DNA of 64,000 nt from Methylacidimicrobium sp. AP8. GTDB taxonomy: Bacteria > Verrucomicrobiota > Verrucomicrobiia > Methylacidiphilales > Methylacidiphilaceae. This document shows positions 32,560 through 43,396 of the stretch, one piece after another. The notes beneath the pieces were generated by a model. The model had not been told where the DNA came from, did not search any database, and was given only the letters and a program-made list of their open reading frames with translations. A program made the translations under genes and the position numbers. How positions within the stretch are numbered: position 1 is the first letter of the stretch; every line of letters starts with the position of its first letter. The stretch lies in assembly GCF_903064525.1 (NCBI RefSeq), contig NZ_LR797830.1, positions 2,108,001 through 2,172,000 of the forward strand, written 5' to 3'.

Positions 32560-33421
32560 CCCGCTGCTTCTCCGCCCACATCCGCTCTTGCGCCAATTCC
32601 CCGCCCCGTTTCCATTTTTTCGATAGAGCCGCCCGATAGACTCTGCCCAGAAGGGAAATCGGCACAACAGAAAAGATGGATGCGCAAAGGCTGGGAAGAA
32701 AGCCCGGGGTGACCTGCGGCTTGCCCCGCCGGGCCGCCGCCAGCGAGCAGCGGACCACCTCCTCGGCCGTGGTCCACAAGAAAGGCGGACCACCGATTCG
32801 TTCACGGTCTCCCGGGCACCGGGCGGCCCGCTCGAAAAACTCGGTCGCCACGGAGGCGGGGGAGACTTGGGTCAGGGTGACGCCGCTTCCGGCCAGCTCC
32901 CATGCCAACCCGTGGGTCAGGCTGTGGACATACGCCTTGGACGCCGCATAGGCCGCATAAAACGGAACCGGACGCAGTCCGGCGATCGACCCGACGTTGA
33001 TGATGCATCCTTTAGCTCGCCGAATCATTCCCGGCAAGAGCCACCAGAGCAGAAGCGTAAAGGCTTTCACATTGAGGTCGAGCATCCGGGAAAGGCGGGC
33101 GGGGTCCGCATGATAAAACAACCCGAAATCTCCGATGCCCGCATTATTGACCAGCAGGTCGACCTCGATCCGCTCGGCGGCCAGCTGATCGATTACTTTT
33201 TCGATATCGTCGGGAGCGGTCAAGTCGGCAGGAGCCACGATGACCCGCACCTTCGGCTGCTTCCGCTCGATTTCGCAGGCCAACTCGCAGAGCCGTTCCT
33301 TGCGGCGAGCCGTCAGGATCAGGCAGGCCACTTCCGGAGCGAGCTGGCGCGCGAACTCGGCTCCCAGCCCGGAAGAGGCGCCGGTGACCCATGCGGAAGA
33401 ACCCGAAAACGAATGTTTCAC
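32543..33421 (-). CDS. Short-chain dehydrogenase/reductase
   Basis: A 292-residue NAD(P)-dependent oxidoreductase of the classical SDR family. The cofactor motif [18 protein letters not shown] (TGxxxGxG) is near residue 13, [10 protein letters not shown] near 95, the catalytic Ser in [25 protein letters not shown] and the YxxxK pair (Y-AASK) follow. A GTG at 33421 is used; the pyk stop is just upstream at 33430. The C-terminal ~70 residues are hydrophobic in part ([12 protein letters not shown]) and may anchor or dimerise. The substrate is unknown; membrane lipid or keto-reductase roles are common in this branch. Confidence 0.88.
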   Translation of the reverse strand: MKHSFSGSSAWVTGASSGLGAEFARQLAPEVACLILTARRKERLCELACEIERKQPKVRVIVAPADLTAPDDIEKVIDQLAAERIEVDLLVNNAGIGDFGLFYHADPARLSRMLDLNVKAFTLLLWWLLPGMIRRAKGCIINVGSIAGLRPVPFYAAYAASKAYVHSLTHGLAWELAGSGVTLTQVSPASVATEFFERAARCPGDRERIGGPPFLWTTAEEVVRCSLAAARRGKPQVTPGFLPSLCASIFSVVPISLLGRVYRAALSKKWKRGGELAQERMWAEKQRDGRPL

Positions 33422-33429
33422 CGCTCTTC

Positions 33430-34947
33430 CTATTCGACGTGGTAGAAGACGACCGAACGCGCCCTTTCGCCGTGAAGAGGGACTTCGGAAAGGAGGATCA
33501 TCTTGTCTCCCGAAGCGATGACCCCCCGCTTCCGCAGCTCGGCTTCCGCGAGCGCGATTCCCTCTTCCTGGGTCGTCGGGTAGCCTGAAGGGATCGGCTC
33601 GATCCCGTAGTGGAGGACGAGCCGGCGGCAGAGCTCCTCTTCCGCCGCCAAGACGTAGATGGGAGAATAGCGCGGCCGGAGCCCGGCCACCGTAGCAGCC
33701 AGCTTCCCCTGGCGGGTGAACACGCAGATCGCCGCCGCGCGCACCTGGTCGGCCAAGTGCACGGCCGCGCTGGCTATCTTCTGTTGATCCTCGGTCAGTT
33801 CTGCAAACGCCGCGTAACCCGCTCCTCCGCTCCGCTCGGTCCGGCGGATGACCCGGTCGAGCACGGAGATGCATCCGAGGGGATAGCGCCCCGCCGCCGT
33901 CTCGCCCGAAAGCATCAAGGCATCGGCCTGCTCGTAGACCGCATTGGCGATGTCGGTGATTTCCGCCCGGGTGGGGACAGGGTTCTGGGTCATGCTCTCG
34001 AGCAGGTGCGTCGCCACGATGACCGGTTTCATTTTTTGCAGGCACATCTTGACGATCCGCCGTTGGATGATGGGGAGCTCTTCGAACGGGCACTCGATCC
34101 CCAGATCACCGCGAGCCACCATGATCGCGTCGGCCGACTCGAGAATCTGCGGCAGGTTTCGGACGGCGGCTTGGTCCTCGATCTTTGCGACAATGACCGC
34201 CGTCGAGCCCCTGGCGATCAAGATCTGGCGGAGCAGATCGACGTCATTCGCCTCCCGAACGAAGGAGAGGGAGAAATAGTCCATCTGACATTCTACGCCG
34301 AGGTCGATATCCGCCAGGTCCTTCGTGGTCAACGGCGGAAGGTTGACGCGAACGCCCGGCAGGTTGATGTGGCGACGGCTCCCCATGACTCCGGGTGTGA
34401 CAACCTCACAGCGGACACGAAATCCCTCCTTATCGAGGACCTTCATCTGGATGACGCCGTTGTCGACCATCACCACGTCTCCGACCCGCAGATCCTGGGC
34501 TAGGTCATCATAGTTCACGGAGACCGACGGCTCATCGACAGTCGGATCTCCCCTCACCGTGAAGGTGAAGATGTCGCCCGGATGAAGCTCCAGCCGGCTC
34601 GATAGATCCCCCGTACGGATCGCCGGCCCTTGGGTGTCCAGGAGGAGTCCCACCTGCCTGCCGAAGCGGCGGCTTTGCTCGCGCACGATGGCGCTAGTTC
34701 TCCGAACCCAATCCGGGGAAGCATGGGACATGTTGAAGCGGAAGATATCCACTCCGCGCGCGATCAGCTCGGAGATCTTTTCTTCGGACTCCGTGCTGGG
34801 TCCCAGCGTGGCGATGATCCTCGTTTTCCGCTTTCCCGTCGGTTCGATCACGGCCGCCTCCCTCCGCTCCTCCTCTCCATGGCCCAAGATGTCAAGGCTC
34901 GGAAGCTTCCCGGGGTGCGAATCCGAATGACCGGTATGTGCGCTCAC
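33430..34947 (-). CDS. pyk: Pyruvate kinase
   Basis: A 505-residue glycolytic enzyme making pyruvate and ATP from phosphoenolpyruvate. The N-terminal block is [18 protein letters not shown]. Catalytic and metal sites appear in [75 protein letters not shown] and [22 protein letters not shown]. The C-terminal allosteric domain ends at about 500. The first 36 residues are an extra polar lead; a later start inside it is possible. Its start overlaps the aspS stop by 4 bases, so it is co-translated with aspS and hisS. Confidence 0.95.
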   Translation of the reverse strand: MSAHTGHSDSHPGKLPSLDILGHGEEERREAAVIEPTGKRKTRIIATLGPSTESEEKISELIARGVDIFRFNMSHASPDWVRRTSAIVREQSRRFGRQVGLLLDTQGPAIRTGDLSSRLELHPGDIFTFTVRGDPTVDEPSVSVNYDDLAQDLRVGDVVMVDNGVIQMKVLDKEGFRVRCEVVTPGVMGSRRHINLPGVRVNLPPLTTKDLADIDLGVECQMDYFSLSFVREANDVDLLRQILIARGSTAVIVAKIEDQAAVRNLPQILESADAIMVARGDLGIECPFEELPIIQRRIVKMCLQKMKPVIVATHLLESMTQNPVPTRAEITDIANAVYEQADALMLSGETAAGRYPLGCISVLDRVIRRTERSGGAGYAAFAELTEDQQKIASAAVHLADQVRAAAICVFTRQGKLAATVAGLRPRYSPIYVLAAEEELCRRLVLHYGIEPIPSGYPTTQEEGIALAEAELRKRGVIASGDKMILLSEVPLHGERARSVVFYHVE

Positions 34948-36728
34948 GCGCTTCCCTTCCCCACGGTGATTCTTAGTTCCCGAAGCTGCTTCGGCTCGAC
35001 CGCCGATGGAGAACCCGTCAGCGGATCGACGCCGTGCCGGTTCTTGGGAAAGGCGATAACGTCTCGAATGGATTCCGCGCCGGCCAGGAGCATCACGAGG
35101 CGATCGAGGCCGAGGGCCACACCCCCGTGAGGAGGGGCTCCGTAACGAAACGCCCGCAGCAGGTGGCCAAAACGCTCCTCTTGCGTCTCCGGATCGATGC
35201 CCAGCACCGAAAAGATCTTCTGCTGCAGATCCGCTTCATGGATTCGGATGCTGCCCCCACCCAGTTCCATCCCGTTGAGAACGATGTCGTAAGCCAGGGC
35301 ACGCACCTCTCCGAAATGCCCTTCCTCCAAAAGGGGAATGTCTTCAGCCTGCGGCCGGGTGAAGGGGTGATGCACGGAAGTCCACCGGCCGGCTTCGCGG
35401 TCGAAGGTCAACAGTGGAAAGTCTTTTACCCATAGGAACTTCCACTCGGAATGTCCTCTTCGGCCGCCGGAAAGCTCCGCGAGGCGCCCTCGAATCCGGC
35501 CCAGAATTTCGCAGGCAAGCTCCCACCGGTCTGCCGCGAAGAGGAGAAGATCGCCTTCGGCTACCTCCAGGGCGCGGACAAGTGCATCCCGCTGCCCGGC
35601 AGTGAGGAATTTCGCGATCGGCGATTTCCATCCGGAGCTCTCGACCCGAACGTACGCCAGCCCCTTGGCCCCGAGGCTGCGGGCAAGCTCCTCGAGCGCG
35701 GCCAGCTCCGAGGAACCGATGTTCGCCAGCCCTTTCCCGTTCACCGCCTTGACGACTCCTCCTCCGTCCAGAACCGTTCGGAACACGTGCAAATCCGACT
35801 CCCGGAAAATCTCCCCGACGTCCCGAAGATCAAACCCGTACCGGAGATCGGGCTTGTCGCTCCCGTAACGATCCATCGCCTCTCGATAGCTCATCGCGGG
35901 AAAGGGGAGGGGAAGGTCGACGTCGAGGACATCGAGGAAGATCTTCTGCAGCAATCCTTCCACCCAAAACTGAATATCCTCGGGGTCGACGAAGGAGGCC
36001 TCCAAGTCGATCTGGGTAAATTCCGGCTGCCGGTCCGCTCGCAAGTCTTCGTCGCGAAAGCAGCGGGCGATCTGGTAGTAACGCTCGATTCCGCCGACCA
36101 TCAGGAGCTGCTTATATTGTTGGGGAGCCTGGGGCAGAGCATAGAAGGAGCCCGGGGTCAGCCGGCTGGGAACCAGGAAATCCCGCGCCCCTTCAGGCGT
36201 GCTCTTGGAGAGAATGGGGGTTTCCACCTCCAAAAAACCCTGCGCGTCCAGATATTCCCTCGCCGACTTGACGGTTTGATGGCGGATCCGGAGATTTTCC
36301 TGCATCCGCCTTCGCCGCAGGTCAAGAAATCGAAAGCTGAGCCGCAACTCTTCATTTTCCACATCGGCATCGAGCGGAAACGGGAGGGGCGAGCAGAAGC
36401 TGAGCGGCCGGACCCAATGGGCGACCACTTCGATTTCGCCGGTCGCCAAACTCGCATTCTCCGTGCCGCTTGGTCTCCTAGCCACCTCTCCTTCCACCTG
36501 CACAAGGTCCTCAGCGTGCAGAGCCTTCCCGATCGCCGCCGCCTCCGGATGTTCCTCCGGACGAAAGACGATCTGACAGATCCCCTCTCGGTCGCGAAGA
36601 TCAACGAAGGCGAGCCCGCCATGATCCCGCCGCCGATCGACCCAGCCGCAGAGGCGGACTATCCGGCCGACATCCTCCTTCCGCAATTGCGCGCAATGAT
36701 GGGTGCGCCACCGATTTGCGATTCTCAT
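34944..36728 (-). CDS. aspS: Aspartyl-tRNA synthetase
   Basis: A 594-residue bacterial-type class IIb enzyme. The OB-fold anticodon-binding domain fills the first ~110 residues ([28 protein letters not shown]). Class II motifs follow: [49 protein letters not shown], and [28 protein letters not shown] at the end. The bacterial insertion domain (GAD) lies around 290-420. ATG 36728 is chosen because it overlaps the hisS stop by 4 bases and gives the family length. Confidence 0.95.
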   Translation of the reverse strand: MRIANRWRTHHCAQLRKEDVGRIVRLCGWVDRRRDHGGLAFVDLRDREGICQIVFRPEEHPEAAAIGKALHAEDLVQVEGEVARRPSGTENASLATGEIEVVAHWVRPLSFCSPLPFPLDADVENEELRLSFRFLDLRRRRMQENLRIRHQTVKSAREYLDAQGFLEVETPILSKSTPEGARDFLVPSRLTPGSFYALPQAPQQYKQLLMVGGIERYYQIARCFRDEDLRADRQPEFTQIDLEASFVDPEDIQFWVEGLLQKIFLDVLDVDLPLPFPAMSYREAMDRYGSDKPDLRYGFDLRDVGEIFRESDLHVFRTVLDGGGVVKAVNGKGLANIGSSELAALEELARSLGAKGLAYVRVESSGWKSPIAKFLTAGQRDALVRALEVAEGDLLLFAADRWELACEILGRIRGRLAELSGGRRGHSEWKFLWVKDFPLLTFDREAGRWTSVHHPFTRPQAEDIPLLEEGHFGEVRALAYDIVLNGMELGGGSIRIHEADLQQKIFSVLGIDPETQEERFGHLLRAFRYGAPPHGGVALGLDRLVMLLAGAESIRDVIAFPKNRHGVDPLTGSPSAVEPKQLRELRITVGKGSA

Positions 36729-38008
36729 GGCAACTGCTCTCCCGCGGAAAGTCCATGCATCCTCGCCGTTCGGCTCTCCTCTCCGATGTCCGTCGCCGAC
36801 CCCTGGAGCAGTGATCCGACGGCTTCGAGCGGGACGGTTCGGCTTTTCCGGGACGCCATCTCCCGAACCTCCACCATCCCCTCGATCGCGCGGACGTCGA
36901 TGACGATGGCATGACGGACTCCCAGAGCCTCGGCGCGCTCCCACTGCTTCTTGAGTTTGGCGCCGTGGAGAGGATAATCGACCGAAAATCCCAGATCGCG
37001 TAGCCGTTGGACCAGCCGGATTGCAGACGGGCGAACCTCTTCCTCCGCGATGATCACAAAAATGTCCGGCTGCGGAAGCCTCGCTTCCAGCTTTCCTTTT
37101 TCCCGAAGCAGCTCTCCCAGCACCACGTCCCCCATACCGAACCCTACCGCCGGCATCGGATCCCCGCCGAGACGCGCAATAAGGTCGTCATACCGTCCCC
37201 CTCCCGCAATGGCCCGAAACGTTCCCTCCCGGTCGAACACTTCGAAGACGGTCCCGGTATAGTAGGCCAGCCCTCGCACAACACGGTAATCGCGCTCAGC
37301 GAAGGATCCGAGCCCGCGCGCGTGCAATCCGGCCAACACCCGTTCTACCGGCTCCCACGGCTCGCCCTCCTCGATCAGCCGAAAGACGGGACCGGCCAGG
37401 GACCCCAGCGCTTCCTCGGTCTTTTCGCGCGGCCGCCTCTCCATTTTGTCGATTGCTTGAAAAAGGCTGTATCGCTGTTCTTCACGCACGCCATGCCGCT
37501 CACAAAACTTGGTCCAGACTCCGCGGTCGCTCAACCGCACTACGAAGTCCTGCGGGCCCAGTCCGAAGCTCCGCAGCAGATCGATCGACAGGGCGATGAC
37601 CTCGATATCGGCTTCCAAAGACTCCTCTCCGAGAATGTCGCAGTTCCACTGGAAATGCTCCCGCAGCCTACCGCGCTGCGCCCGTTCGTAGCGATACACC
37701 TGAGGCATCGAGAACCATTTCAGGGGCTTGCGGTAGTCGCGGTGGCGCGCTTGGACCATACGGGCGAGCGTCGGGGTGATCTCGGGCCGCATGGCCACCA
37801 GTCGGCCGCCTCGATCGCTGAACTGATAGACCTGCTCCAAGAGCTCGGAACCTGATTTTTTTTGGTAGAGATCGAGCGGTTCGAGGACCGGGCCGTCATA
37901 CTCGACGAAGCCGTAACGGCGCGCCACCGCCCGCCAGCGGCACCGGATAGCTTCCCGGAAGGCGAGATCCTCCGGATAGAAGTCGCGAAAACCGGGAAGG
38001 GGCTGCAT
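36725..38008 (-). CDS. hisS: Histidyl-tRNA synthetase
   Basis: A 427-residue class IIa synthetase. Evidence: [16 protein letters not shown] at the N-terminus, [14 protein letters not shown] (motif 2 region), the HisA signature [14 protein letters not shown], and [14 protein letters not shown]. The C-terminal anticodon domain is HAIVIDV-type near residues 320-400. It is the first gene of the leftward hisS-aspS-pyk-SDR-dcd-rlmN string. There are 68 bp between its start and the stop of the HU gene on the same strand. Confidence 0.94.
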   Translation of the reverse strand: MQPLPGFRDFYPEDLAFREAIRCRWRAVARRYGFVEYDGPVLEPLDLYQKKSGSELLEQVYQFSDRGGRLVAMRPEITPTLARMVQARHRDYRKPLKWFSMPQVYRYERAQRGRLREHFQWNCDILGEESLEADIEVIALSIDLLRSFGLGPQDFVVRLSDRGVWTKFCERHGVREEQRYSLFQAIDKMERRPREKTEEALGSLAGPVFRLIEEGEPWEPVERVLAGLHARGLGSFAERDYRVVRGLAYYTGTVFEVFDREGTFRAIAGGGRYDDLIARLGGDPMPAVGFGMGDVVLGELLREKGKLEARLPQPDIFVIIAEEEVRPSAIRLVQRLRDLGFSVDYPLHGAKLKKQWERAEALGVRHAIVIDVRAIEGMVEVREMASRKSRTVPLEAVGSLLQGSATDIGEESRTARMHGLSAGEQLP

Positions 38009-38076
38009 GGGAAGAGCTCCCCCGCTGCCTGTTCCCAGCGGGATAGCGAGATTAGGAGTATCCCCGACTGCCGGAT

Positions 38077-38412
38077 TCAGGGCGAGCTTTTTTTCCCCGA
38101 CTCCTCCTCCAGAAGCTCTTGCGTAACCTTCTGCAGGATACGCTTGACCTGTTTCCCCGGCTTAAAGCGGATGACAGCGCGCGGCGGGATCGTGATGTCG
38201 CGCCCGGGACTCCTCGGATTCCGGCCGACGCGGGCGCGGCGCAACGCGATTTCAAACACGCCGAAATTCCGCAACTCGATATTCTGCCGGTTCGCAAAGC
38301 TCTCCATGAGAATCCGCAATAAGGATCCTAAAACCTTCGCCGCCTGCTGCTGCGGAAGATTTGTCTCTTCCGCAACCTGCACCACCAAGTCCCTGCGCGT
38401 CAGGTTGCCCAT
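38077..38412 (-). CDS. HU/IHF-family DNA-bending protein
   Basis: A 111-residue nucleoid protein. The N-terminal helices are NLTRRDLVVQVAEETNLPQQQAAKVL; the DNA-binding arms show IELRNFGVFEIALRRARVGRNPRSPGRDITIPPRAVIRFKPGK, including the RNP turn at the arm tip where HU and IHF insert a proline into DNA. It is longer than HU (about 90) because of a C-terminal tail VTQELLEEESGKKSSP. It precedes hisS on the same strand, 68 bp away, and may share its transcript. HU and IHF cannot be separated here. Confidence 0.92.
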   Translation of the reverse strand: MGNLTRRDLVVQVAEETNLPQQQAAKVLGSLLRILMESFANRQNIELRNFGVFEIALRRARVGRNPRSPGRDITIPPRAVIRFKPGKQVKRILQKVTQELLEEESGKKSSP

Positions 38413-38736
38413 AAATTGATCCGATGCGGTTCCGCTCGCCGGAAACCCTTTTTACGGAAAGAATAGTCTGAAAAGAAGGTTGCACAACAGAAAAAGCGGA
38501 CCGCGGGGCCGCTCCAGCTCTTATATCTTATCCTCATCCCTTCCCCTCCTCATCGGGCACTGCTCCCGCCGGAACTGTGTGACGCTGCGGCTTGCAAATC
38601 GACGGGTATCTGGTTTTCTTGGCCTCCGGCCATGTCCTTCTTCCCTCGCCCTCGGCGGCAGCGCCTCCGCATGCGCCCGGCGCGATTTCCCGGGGAAGCC
38701 GGCCCGCAACGGCAATCCTACTGACGGCTTTCTAAT
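38413..38736. other. Divergent intergenic region
   Basis: Separates the leftward HU gene from rightward metG and must hold both promoters. No convincing gene is seen on either strand. There are scattered A+T-rich stretches (CTTTTTACGG near 38450, TCTTATATCTTATCC near 38518) but no clear -35/-10 pair or structured RNA. Confidence 0.5.
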
Positions 38737-40254
38737 ATGGGAGAACGATTTTTCCTCACGACGGCAATCGACTACGTCAACGGCTTGCCCCACCTCGGGC
38801 ACGCTTATGAAAAGACCCTCGCCGACGCGCTGGCCCGCTACCAGCGGCTCTGCGGCCGCTCGGTCTTGTTCCTCACCGGCGTAGATGAGCACGGGCAAAA
38901 GGTGCAGCAATCGGCACGCGCCCTCGCTCTCGACCCGCAGGATTTTTGCGACCGGCAAACCGCTCTCTTCCGATCGCTCTGGCTGCGACTCGACATCTCC
39001 TTCGACCGGTTCGCCCGCACGACCGACCCGCGGCACAAGGAGGCGGTTCGAGGCTTTCTGGTCCGGCTCCGGGAGAAGGGACTCCTCCGCTTCGAGGAGC
39101 ACGAGGGCTTCTACAGCCTGCGCCAAGAGCAGTTCGTCACCGAAAGGGAACGGGTGGGCGGCCGCTGGCCGGAGATCTACGGCGAAGTGATCCCGATGCG
39201 GGAACCCAACTATTTCTTCCTTCTCTCGCGCTTCGGAGAACGGATTCGCAGCGCAATCGAATCCCGTCCGGATTGGATCGTCCCCGCCTTTCGGCGCCAG
39301 GAACTGCTTGCCGCCCTGCAACGTCCTCTGCCGGAGCTCTGTCTTTCCCGGCCGCGGAGTCGGCTGGCCTGGGGGATTCCCTTGCCCTTCGATGAGCAGT
39401 ATGTGACCTACGTCTGGTTTGACGCCCTACTCAACTACGTCTCCTTCGCCGGCGACGAGCGCGGAGGCACCTGGTGGCCCGCCGATCTCCAGATCATCGG
39501 CAAGGACATCCTCATTCCGGCTCACGGCATCTACTGGCCCGCGATCCTCGAGGCCCTGGAACTGCCTCTCCCCCGTCGGCTCTTGGTGCACGGGTGGTGG
39601 CTCAATCGAGGTGCTAAAATGAGCAAATCGACCGGGAACGCGATCGATCCCGTCCCCTATCTGGACCGCTACGGTTCCGATGCGCTCCGCTACTTTCTCC
39701 TACGCGAGATGACCCTGGGGAACGATGCCGACTTCTCGGACGAGAAGCTGCTCCAGAGGTACCAGAGCGACCTTGCCAACGATTTAGGGAACTTCGCCCA
39801 CCGCTCCCTCTCCATGATTGCGCGTTACCGGGGAGGCCGGGTACCCGGATGGGTCGATTCGGAAGCGGGGCCGGCGGAAAAGGAGATCGCCGCCGCCTTC
39901 GACGAGGCGGCCTATCGGAACGCCTTCGAAGAAGGGGACACCAGCACGGCCCTGGCCGTCGCATGGACCTTCATCGGCCGGGCCAACCGCTACGTCGATC
40001 AAGCCGCTCCGTGGAGAGCGGCCCGGGCTCCCGGGTCTCAAAAGAGGCTCGACCTCATTCTGGCAACCCTGGCCGAGACTCTCCGGCGGATCGCCATCTT
40101 TATCGAGCCGGCGCTTCCCCGGAGCAGCCAAAAGCTCCTAAAAGAGCTCGGTATCTCCGAACCCCCGCTCCTCTCCCGCGCCGCCTTTGCTCCGCCGAGG
40201 GAAAGCTATTCCGTCGGCGTCCCCGAGCCGCTTTTCCCCCGGATCGAGAGCTAG
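38737..40254 (+). CDS. metG: Methionyl-tRNA synthetase
   Basis: A 505-residue class I synthetase of the short MetG2 type. The ATP-binding motifs are PHLGHAY (HIGH-equivalent) near residue 19 and KMSKS in NRGAKMSKSTGNAIDP near 292-296. Other landmarks: GVDEHGQKVQQSA, YVTYVWFDALLNYVSF, IIGKDILIPAHGIYWPA. No zinc knuckle is seen in the connective peptide, and there is no C-terminal EMAP-like tRNA-binding domain. The gene is complete and starts at ATG 38737. Confidence 0.94.
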   Translation: MGERFFLTTAIDYVNGLPHLGHAYEKTLADALARYQRLCGRSVLFLTGVDEHGQKVQQSARALALDPQDFCDRQTALFRSLWLRLDISFDRFARTTDPRHKEAVRGFLVRLREKGLLRFEEHEGFYSLRQEQFVTERERVGGRWPEIYGEVIPMREPNYFFLLSRFGERIRSAIESRPDWIVPAFRRQELLAALQRPLPELCLSRPRSRLAWGIPLPFDEQYVTYVWFDALLNYVSFAGDERGGTWWPADLQIIGKDILIPAHGIYWPAILEALELPLPRRLLVHGWWLNRGAKMSKSTGNAIDPVPYLDRYGSDALRYFLLREMTLGNDADFSDEKLLQRYQSDLANDLGNFAHRSLSMIARYRGGRVPGWVDSEAGPAEKEIAAAFDEAAYRNAFEEGDTSTALAVAWTFIGRANRYVDQAAPWRAARAPGSQKRLDLILATLAETLRRIAIFIEPALPRSSQKLLKELGISEPPLLSRAAFAPPRESYSVGVPEPLFPRIES

Positions 40255-40544
40255 CGGCCACGTTTCTCACAACCTTTCTCCTACGGCTTCCAAAACGGGC
40301 TCGTCCGCTTCGCTCCCGTTTGGTTTTCCATCCTCGCAGTATGTCTTCCTACAGCTCTGATGGCCGAGGAAAACCTGCGCCCCGCCTCGCAACCCAAGCC
40401 CATTTGCGGCGCCTCGGCTACGAAATTTGCGAACATTAGCCGCCAGCCGGACCGCGGACCGAGAAGAAAAATCGGAAGATTTTCGGCTCCTCTACGAGCT
40501 TGCCATTGCCCGGAACTACTCTCTCTGTCATTTTCTCTTTCGCC

Positions 40545-41558
40545 ATGAGCGCCGAAAGACGGGTTGGGTGCGGGACGGTGTCTTTCATCGTTCTTTTGGC
40601 CGTCAGCCTCTTGTTCAATTTGATCCTCTGGAATGCGCTCCAGATGAAGAAGGGCGTCAGCCCCGGAATGAAGCCTCCCGAGTTCCCGGAAGAATACGTC
40701 TTCGGCGATCCGGATCGGGATCAGAAGATCGTCCTGATCCGCTTGCAGGGACTGATCGCTCGAGAGGAGCCCGGCCAATTTGCGGACAGCCTGATCGAGG
40801 ACATCTCCCTCCAGCTCAGACAGGCCCGTGACGACCGCCGCGTTAAGGCCATTCTCCTGGCGATCAACTCCCCGGGCGGCGAGGTCGACGCGAGCGATGT
40901 GCTCTACCACGAGATCGAACAGGCCCGGCGGATCAAGCCGATCGTTGTCTACATGGAATCGATCGCCGCCTCGGGCGGCTATTACGCGGCGATGGGCGGC
41001 AGCTACCTGATGGCCAACGCCCTCTCTCTTACCGGAAGCATCGGCGTGATCCTGCAGACCTTCAACGTCAAGGATCTCCTGGATAAAATCGGCGTGAAGG
41101 CGCTGACCCTCAAGTCGGGCAAAATGAAGGATATCCTCAATCCCACACGGGAGATGACTCCGGAGGAGCAAGCTTATGTCCAAGGGCTCATTAACGCGAG
41201 CTATGACCGATTCGTCGGCATCGTTTCCCGGGAAAGGCACTTGGACCTGGAGCAATTGAAAGCCCATTGGGCCGACGGGAGGATTCTTTCCGGCTCCATG
41301 GCTCTCCAGGCGAAGTTGATCGATCAGATCGGCTACTTTGAAGACGCCGTCGAGAAATGCAAGGAACTCGGCCGAGTCAAGACGGCCCGCGTGGTTCGCT
41401 ACGTCCCACCCTTCCGGCTCTCGGCGCTGATCCGCGGCCTGTTCGGAAGCGAGGCCCGCGCGGCGAGCGTCCTGGCCGCCGATCGGCTCCCCCTGATCTC
41501 GGGCCGTCTCTACTATCTGGCGCCGACCGTATTCGGATCCAGCGGATTCCTACCGTGA
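40545..41558 (+). CDS. sppA: Signal peptide peptidase SppA
   Basis: A 337-residue single-domain SppA serine protease that cleaves leftover signal peptides in the membrane. A single N-terminal membrane helix (VSFIVLLAVSLLFNLILW) precedes the Clp-like protease domain. Key blocks: AILLAINSPGGEVDASDVLYHEI, VYMESIAASGGYYAAMGGSYLMA with the catalytic Ser, and LTGSIGVILQTFNV; the partner Lys lies in the following segment LTLKSGKMKDI. ATG 40545 is preferred over an upstream in-frame ATG at 40500, because the membrane helix then sits near the N-terminus. The 290 bases between metG and this gene hold no other gene I can support. Confidence 0.9.
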   Translation: MSAERRVGCGTVSFIVLLAVSLLFNLILWNALQMKKGVSPGMKPPEFPEEYVFGDPDRDQKIVLIRLQGLIAREEPGQFADSLIEDISLQLRQARDDRRVKAILLAINSPGGEVDASDVLYHEIEQARRIKPIVVYMESIAASGGYYAAMGGSYLMANALSLTGSIGVILQTFNVKDLLDKIGVKALTLKSGKMKDILNPTREMTPEEQAYVQGLINASYDRFVGIVSRERHLDLEQLKAHWADGRILSGSMALQAKLIDQIGYFEDAVEKCKELGRVKTARVVRYVPPFRLSALIRGLFGSEARAASVLAADRLPLISGRLYYLAPTVFGSSGFLP

Positions 41559-41652
41559 GAATCCGGCGGCTGTCCTCGCTCCGCCTCGGCACGCCACTCT
41601 CTCGGACCTGTCGCCGACGCGCCTATCGCACGAGCGTTCCCCTACGGCTTGC

Positions 41653-42441
41653 GTGACGACTCCGCCGGGAATGAACGAGATCACCGCCAAGCTCTTCCAC
41701 CGATATGGGGGCCTGGTCGCCAGCTTCTTTCTGGCGAGCGTCGCGGCCGCCGTGATGCTGGGCTACGCCGTCCGCAAGTTTCACCAGGCGGGTGCGCTTC
41801 GGTACGGGCAGGCTCCCACAATCCCGTTCTCCTCGATCGAGCTGATCACCGTACTTCTCTTCCTGGTCTCCGGCGTCTTTTTTTCGGCGGGAACGACCCT
41901 CGCCCTCGCCGCCATCCTGCTCCTGGTCCGCTTCCACCGGCTTGATTTCGGCATCTACTTCGGCACAACGCGCCTCTCGGTTTGGAAGAATCTTGGGGTC
42001 GGTTTCTGGATCGCCCTGGCGGCCGATCTGCCCCTCCGCCTCGCGGCCGCTCTTGCCGAAACGGTCGCCAAGGTCTTCGGCGTGCCCGCTCCGCCGCAGC
42101 CTGCCGTCGAACTCTTTCTGCGAACCCATAATTGGCCTTCGCTCTTGCTGCTTCTGTTCTTCATTCTCATCCTCGCCCCGTTCGGCGAGGAGGTGCTCTT
42201 CCGCGGGTTCCTCTATGTCTATTTGAAAAATCGGCTTCCGCGTAGGACAGCCCTCGTTCTGACCGCACTGCTCTTCGCCGTCCTCCATTTCAACTGGCCG
42301 ACCTTCCTCCCGCTCTTCCTCTTCGGCCTACTGCTCGGCATCGCCTACGAGCTTTCGGGATCGCTGCTGCTCTCCATTGCCATCCACTGCTGGTTCAATA
42401 GCTTTACCACGGGGTTCCTTCTCCTGGCGAAATTCGGCTAA
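41653..42441 (+). CDS. CPBP-family intramembrane metalloprotease
   Basis: A 262-residue multi-pass membrane protein with about seven hydrophobic segments. The CPBP (Abi/CAAX protease) motifs are FGEEVLFRGFLYVYL near residue 177-191 (EExxxR), AVLHFNWPTFLPLF (HxxN-type) near 215, and AIHCWFNSF near 245, which supply the zinc-binding Glu and His residues. Family members cleave prenylated or small membrane substrates or modify bacteriocins; the substrate is unknown. The start may be GTG 41653 or ATG 41671. It leads a rightward group with thiL, tsaE, tsaB and alr. Confidence 0.87.
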   Translation: MTTPPGMNEITAKLFHRYGGLVASFFLASVAAAVMLGYAVRKFHQAGALRYGQAPTIPFSSIELITVLLFLVSGVFFSAGTTLALAAILLLVRFHRLDFGIYFGTTRLSVWKNLGVGFWIALAADLPLRLAAALAETVAKVFGVPAPPQPAVELFLRTHNWPSLLLLLFFILILAPFGEEVLFRGFLYVYLKNRLPRRTALVLTALLFAVLHFNWPTFLPLFLFGLLLGIAYELSGSLLLSIAIHCWFNSFTTGFLLLAKFG

Positions 42442-42472
42442 GAGAGCGATTCCCGGATTTACGAGCGGTCCA

Positions 42473-43396
42473 GTGACTTCCGGCAAACCCGTCGTCCCTC
42501 GTCCTTCCTTGGCTGACCTAGGCGAAGACGCCCTGCTCCGCCTCCTGACCCGACGTTGGCGTCACGGTCCCTCCGTGCGCGCAGGAGTCGGCGACGATTG
42601 CGCCGTTCTGGAAGGAAGAAAGAAAGAGGGCTCGCTGCTTTTCAAGACCGACTCGGTGGTCGAGGGAGTTCACTTCTCTCCGGGAACCCCATGGCGGCTC
42701 GTCGGGCGCAAGGCGCTTGGGCGGGCGCTCAGCGACGTAGCCGCGATGGGAGGCCGTCCGCTCTACGCCTTGATCGCTCTGGCCCTGCCGTCGTCCACCG
42801 ATCCGGCCATCGTGCAAGAGATCTACCGGGGGATCGATGGGGCGGCCCGCCGGCATGCCGTCGATCTCGTCGGCGGCGAGCTCAGCCGGAACCCGCAGAT
42901 TGTTCTGACGATCGCCCTGTTGGGAGAAACAGCAGGCTATCCACCCATCCTCCGGTCCGGGGCCACGCCCGGAGAAGGGATTTATGTGACGGGCAGCCTC
43001 GGCGGCAGCCTGGAGAGCGGGCATCACCTCCGCTTTCGACCACGGCTGGCCGAAGGGGAATGGCTGGCCAAAGGCCGCTGGGCCACGGCCCTAATGGATG
43101 TCAGTGACGGACTGGCTGCCGACCTGCCTCGGCTCGGCCGCGCCTCCAACGTCGGCTGGTCGCTGACAGAAGGCTGCATCCCTCGCCGCCGCGGCTGCTC
43201 CCTTCAGCAGGCCTTCTGTGACGGCGAGGACTACGAGCTTCTTTTTACCGTGAAGCCGGACCGTGAGGATGCCCTGCGCGCGCAATGGCCGTTCCCGACG
43301 CGCTTGACTCGCATCGGCGTCTGCGTGCGCCCGTCGTCCGCCGGCGCCCGCAACGCCTTTTCTTTCCATGGATTCGATCATTTCCGCGTCGCCTGA
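42473..43396 (+). CDS. thiL: Thiamine-monophosphate kinase
   Basis: A 307-residue kinase of the PurM-like fold that makes thiamine pyrophosphate from thiamine phosphate. Evidence: VRAGVGDDCAVLE, FKTDSVVEGVHFSP, VGRKALGRALSDVAAMGGRPLYALIALALP, LVGGELSRNPQIVLTIALLG, ALMDVSDGLAADLPRLG and FCDGEDYELLF, all ThiL signatures. GTG 42473 is used, 31 bases after the upstream stop. It overlaps tsaE by 29 bases. With thiC elsewhere in the window it indicates de novo thiamine synthesis. Confidence 0.93.
   Translation: MTSGKPVVPRPSLADLGEDALLRLLTRRWRHGPSVRAGVGDDCAVLEGRKKEGSLLFKTDSVVEGVHFSPGTPWRLVGRKALGRALSDVAAMGGRPLYALIALALPSSTDPAIVQEIYRGIDGAARRHAVDLVGGELSRNPQIVLTIALLGETAGYPPILRSGATPGEGIYVTGSLGGSLESGHHLRFRPRLAEGEWLAKGRWATALMDVSDGLAADLPRLGRASNVGWSLTEGCIPRRRGCSLQQAFCDGEDYELLFTVKPDREDALRAQWPFPTRLTRIGVCVRPSSAGARNAFSFHGFDHFRVA

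Noticed and set aside
32543-34093. 516-residue SDR fusion starting at 34093
   Set aside because: The first 224 codons are antisense or out of frame to pyk and have no domain. The SDR fold begins right after GTG 33421.
40281-41267. 328-residue minus-strand frame opposite sppA
   Set aside because: It mirrors sppA codons, has no recognisable domain, and sppA shows clear family motifs on the plus strand.
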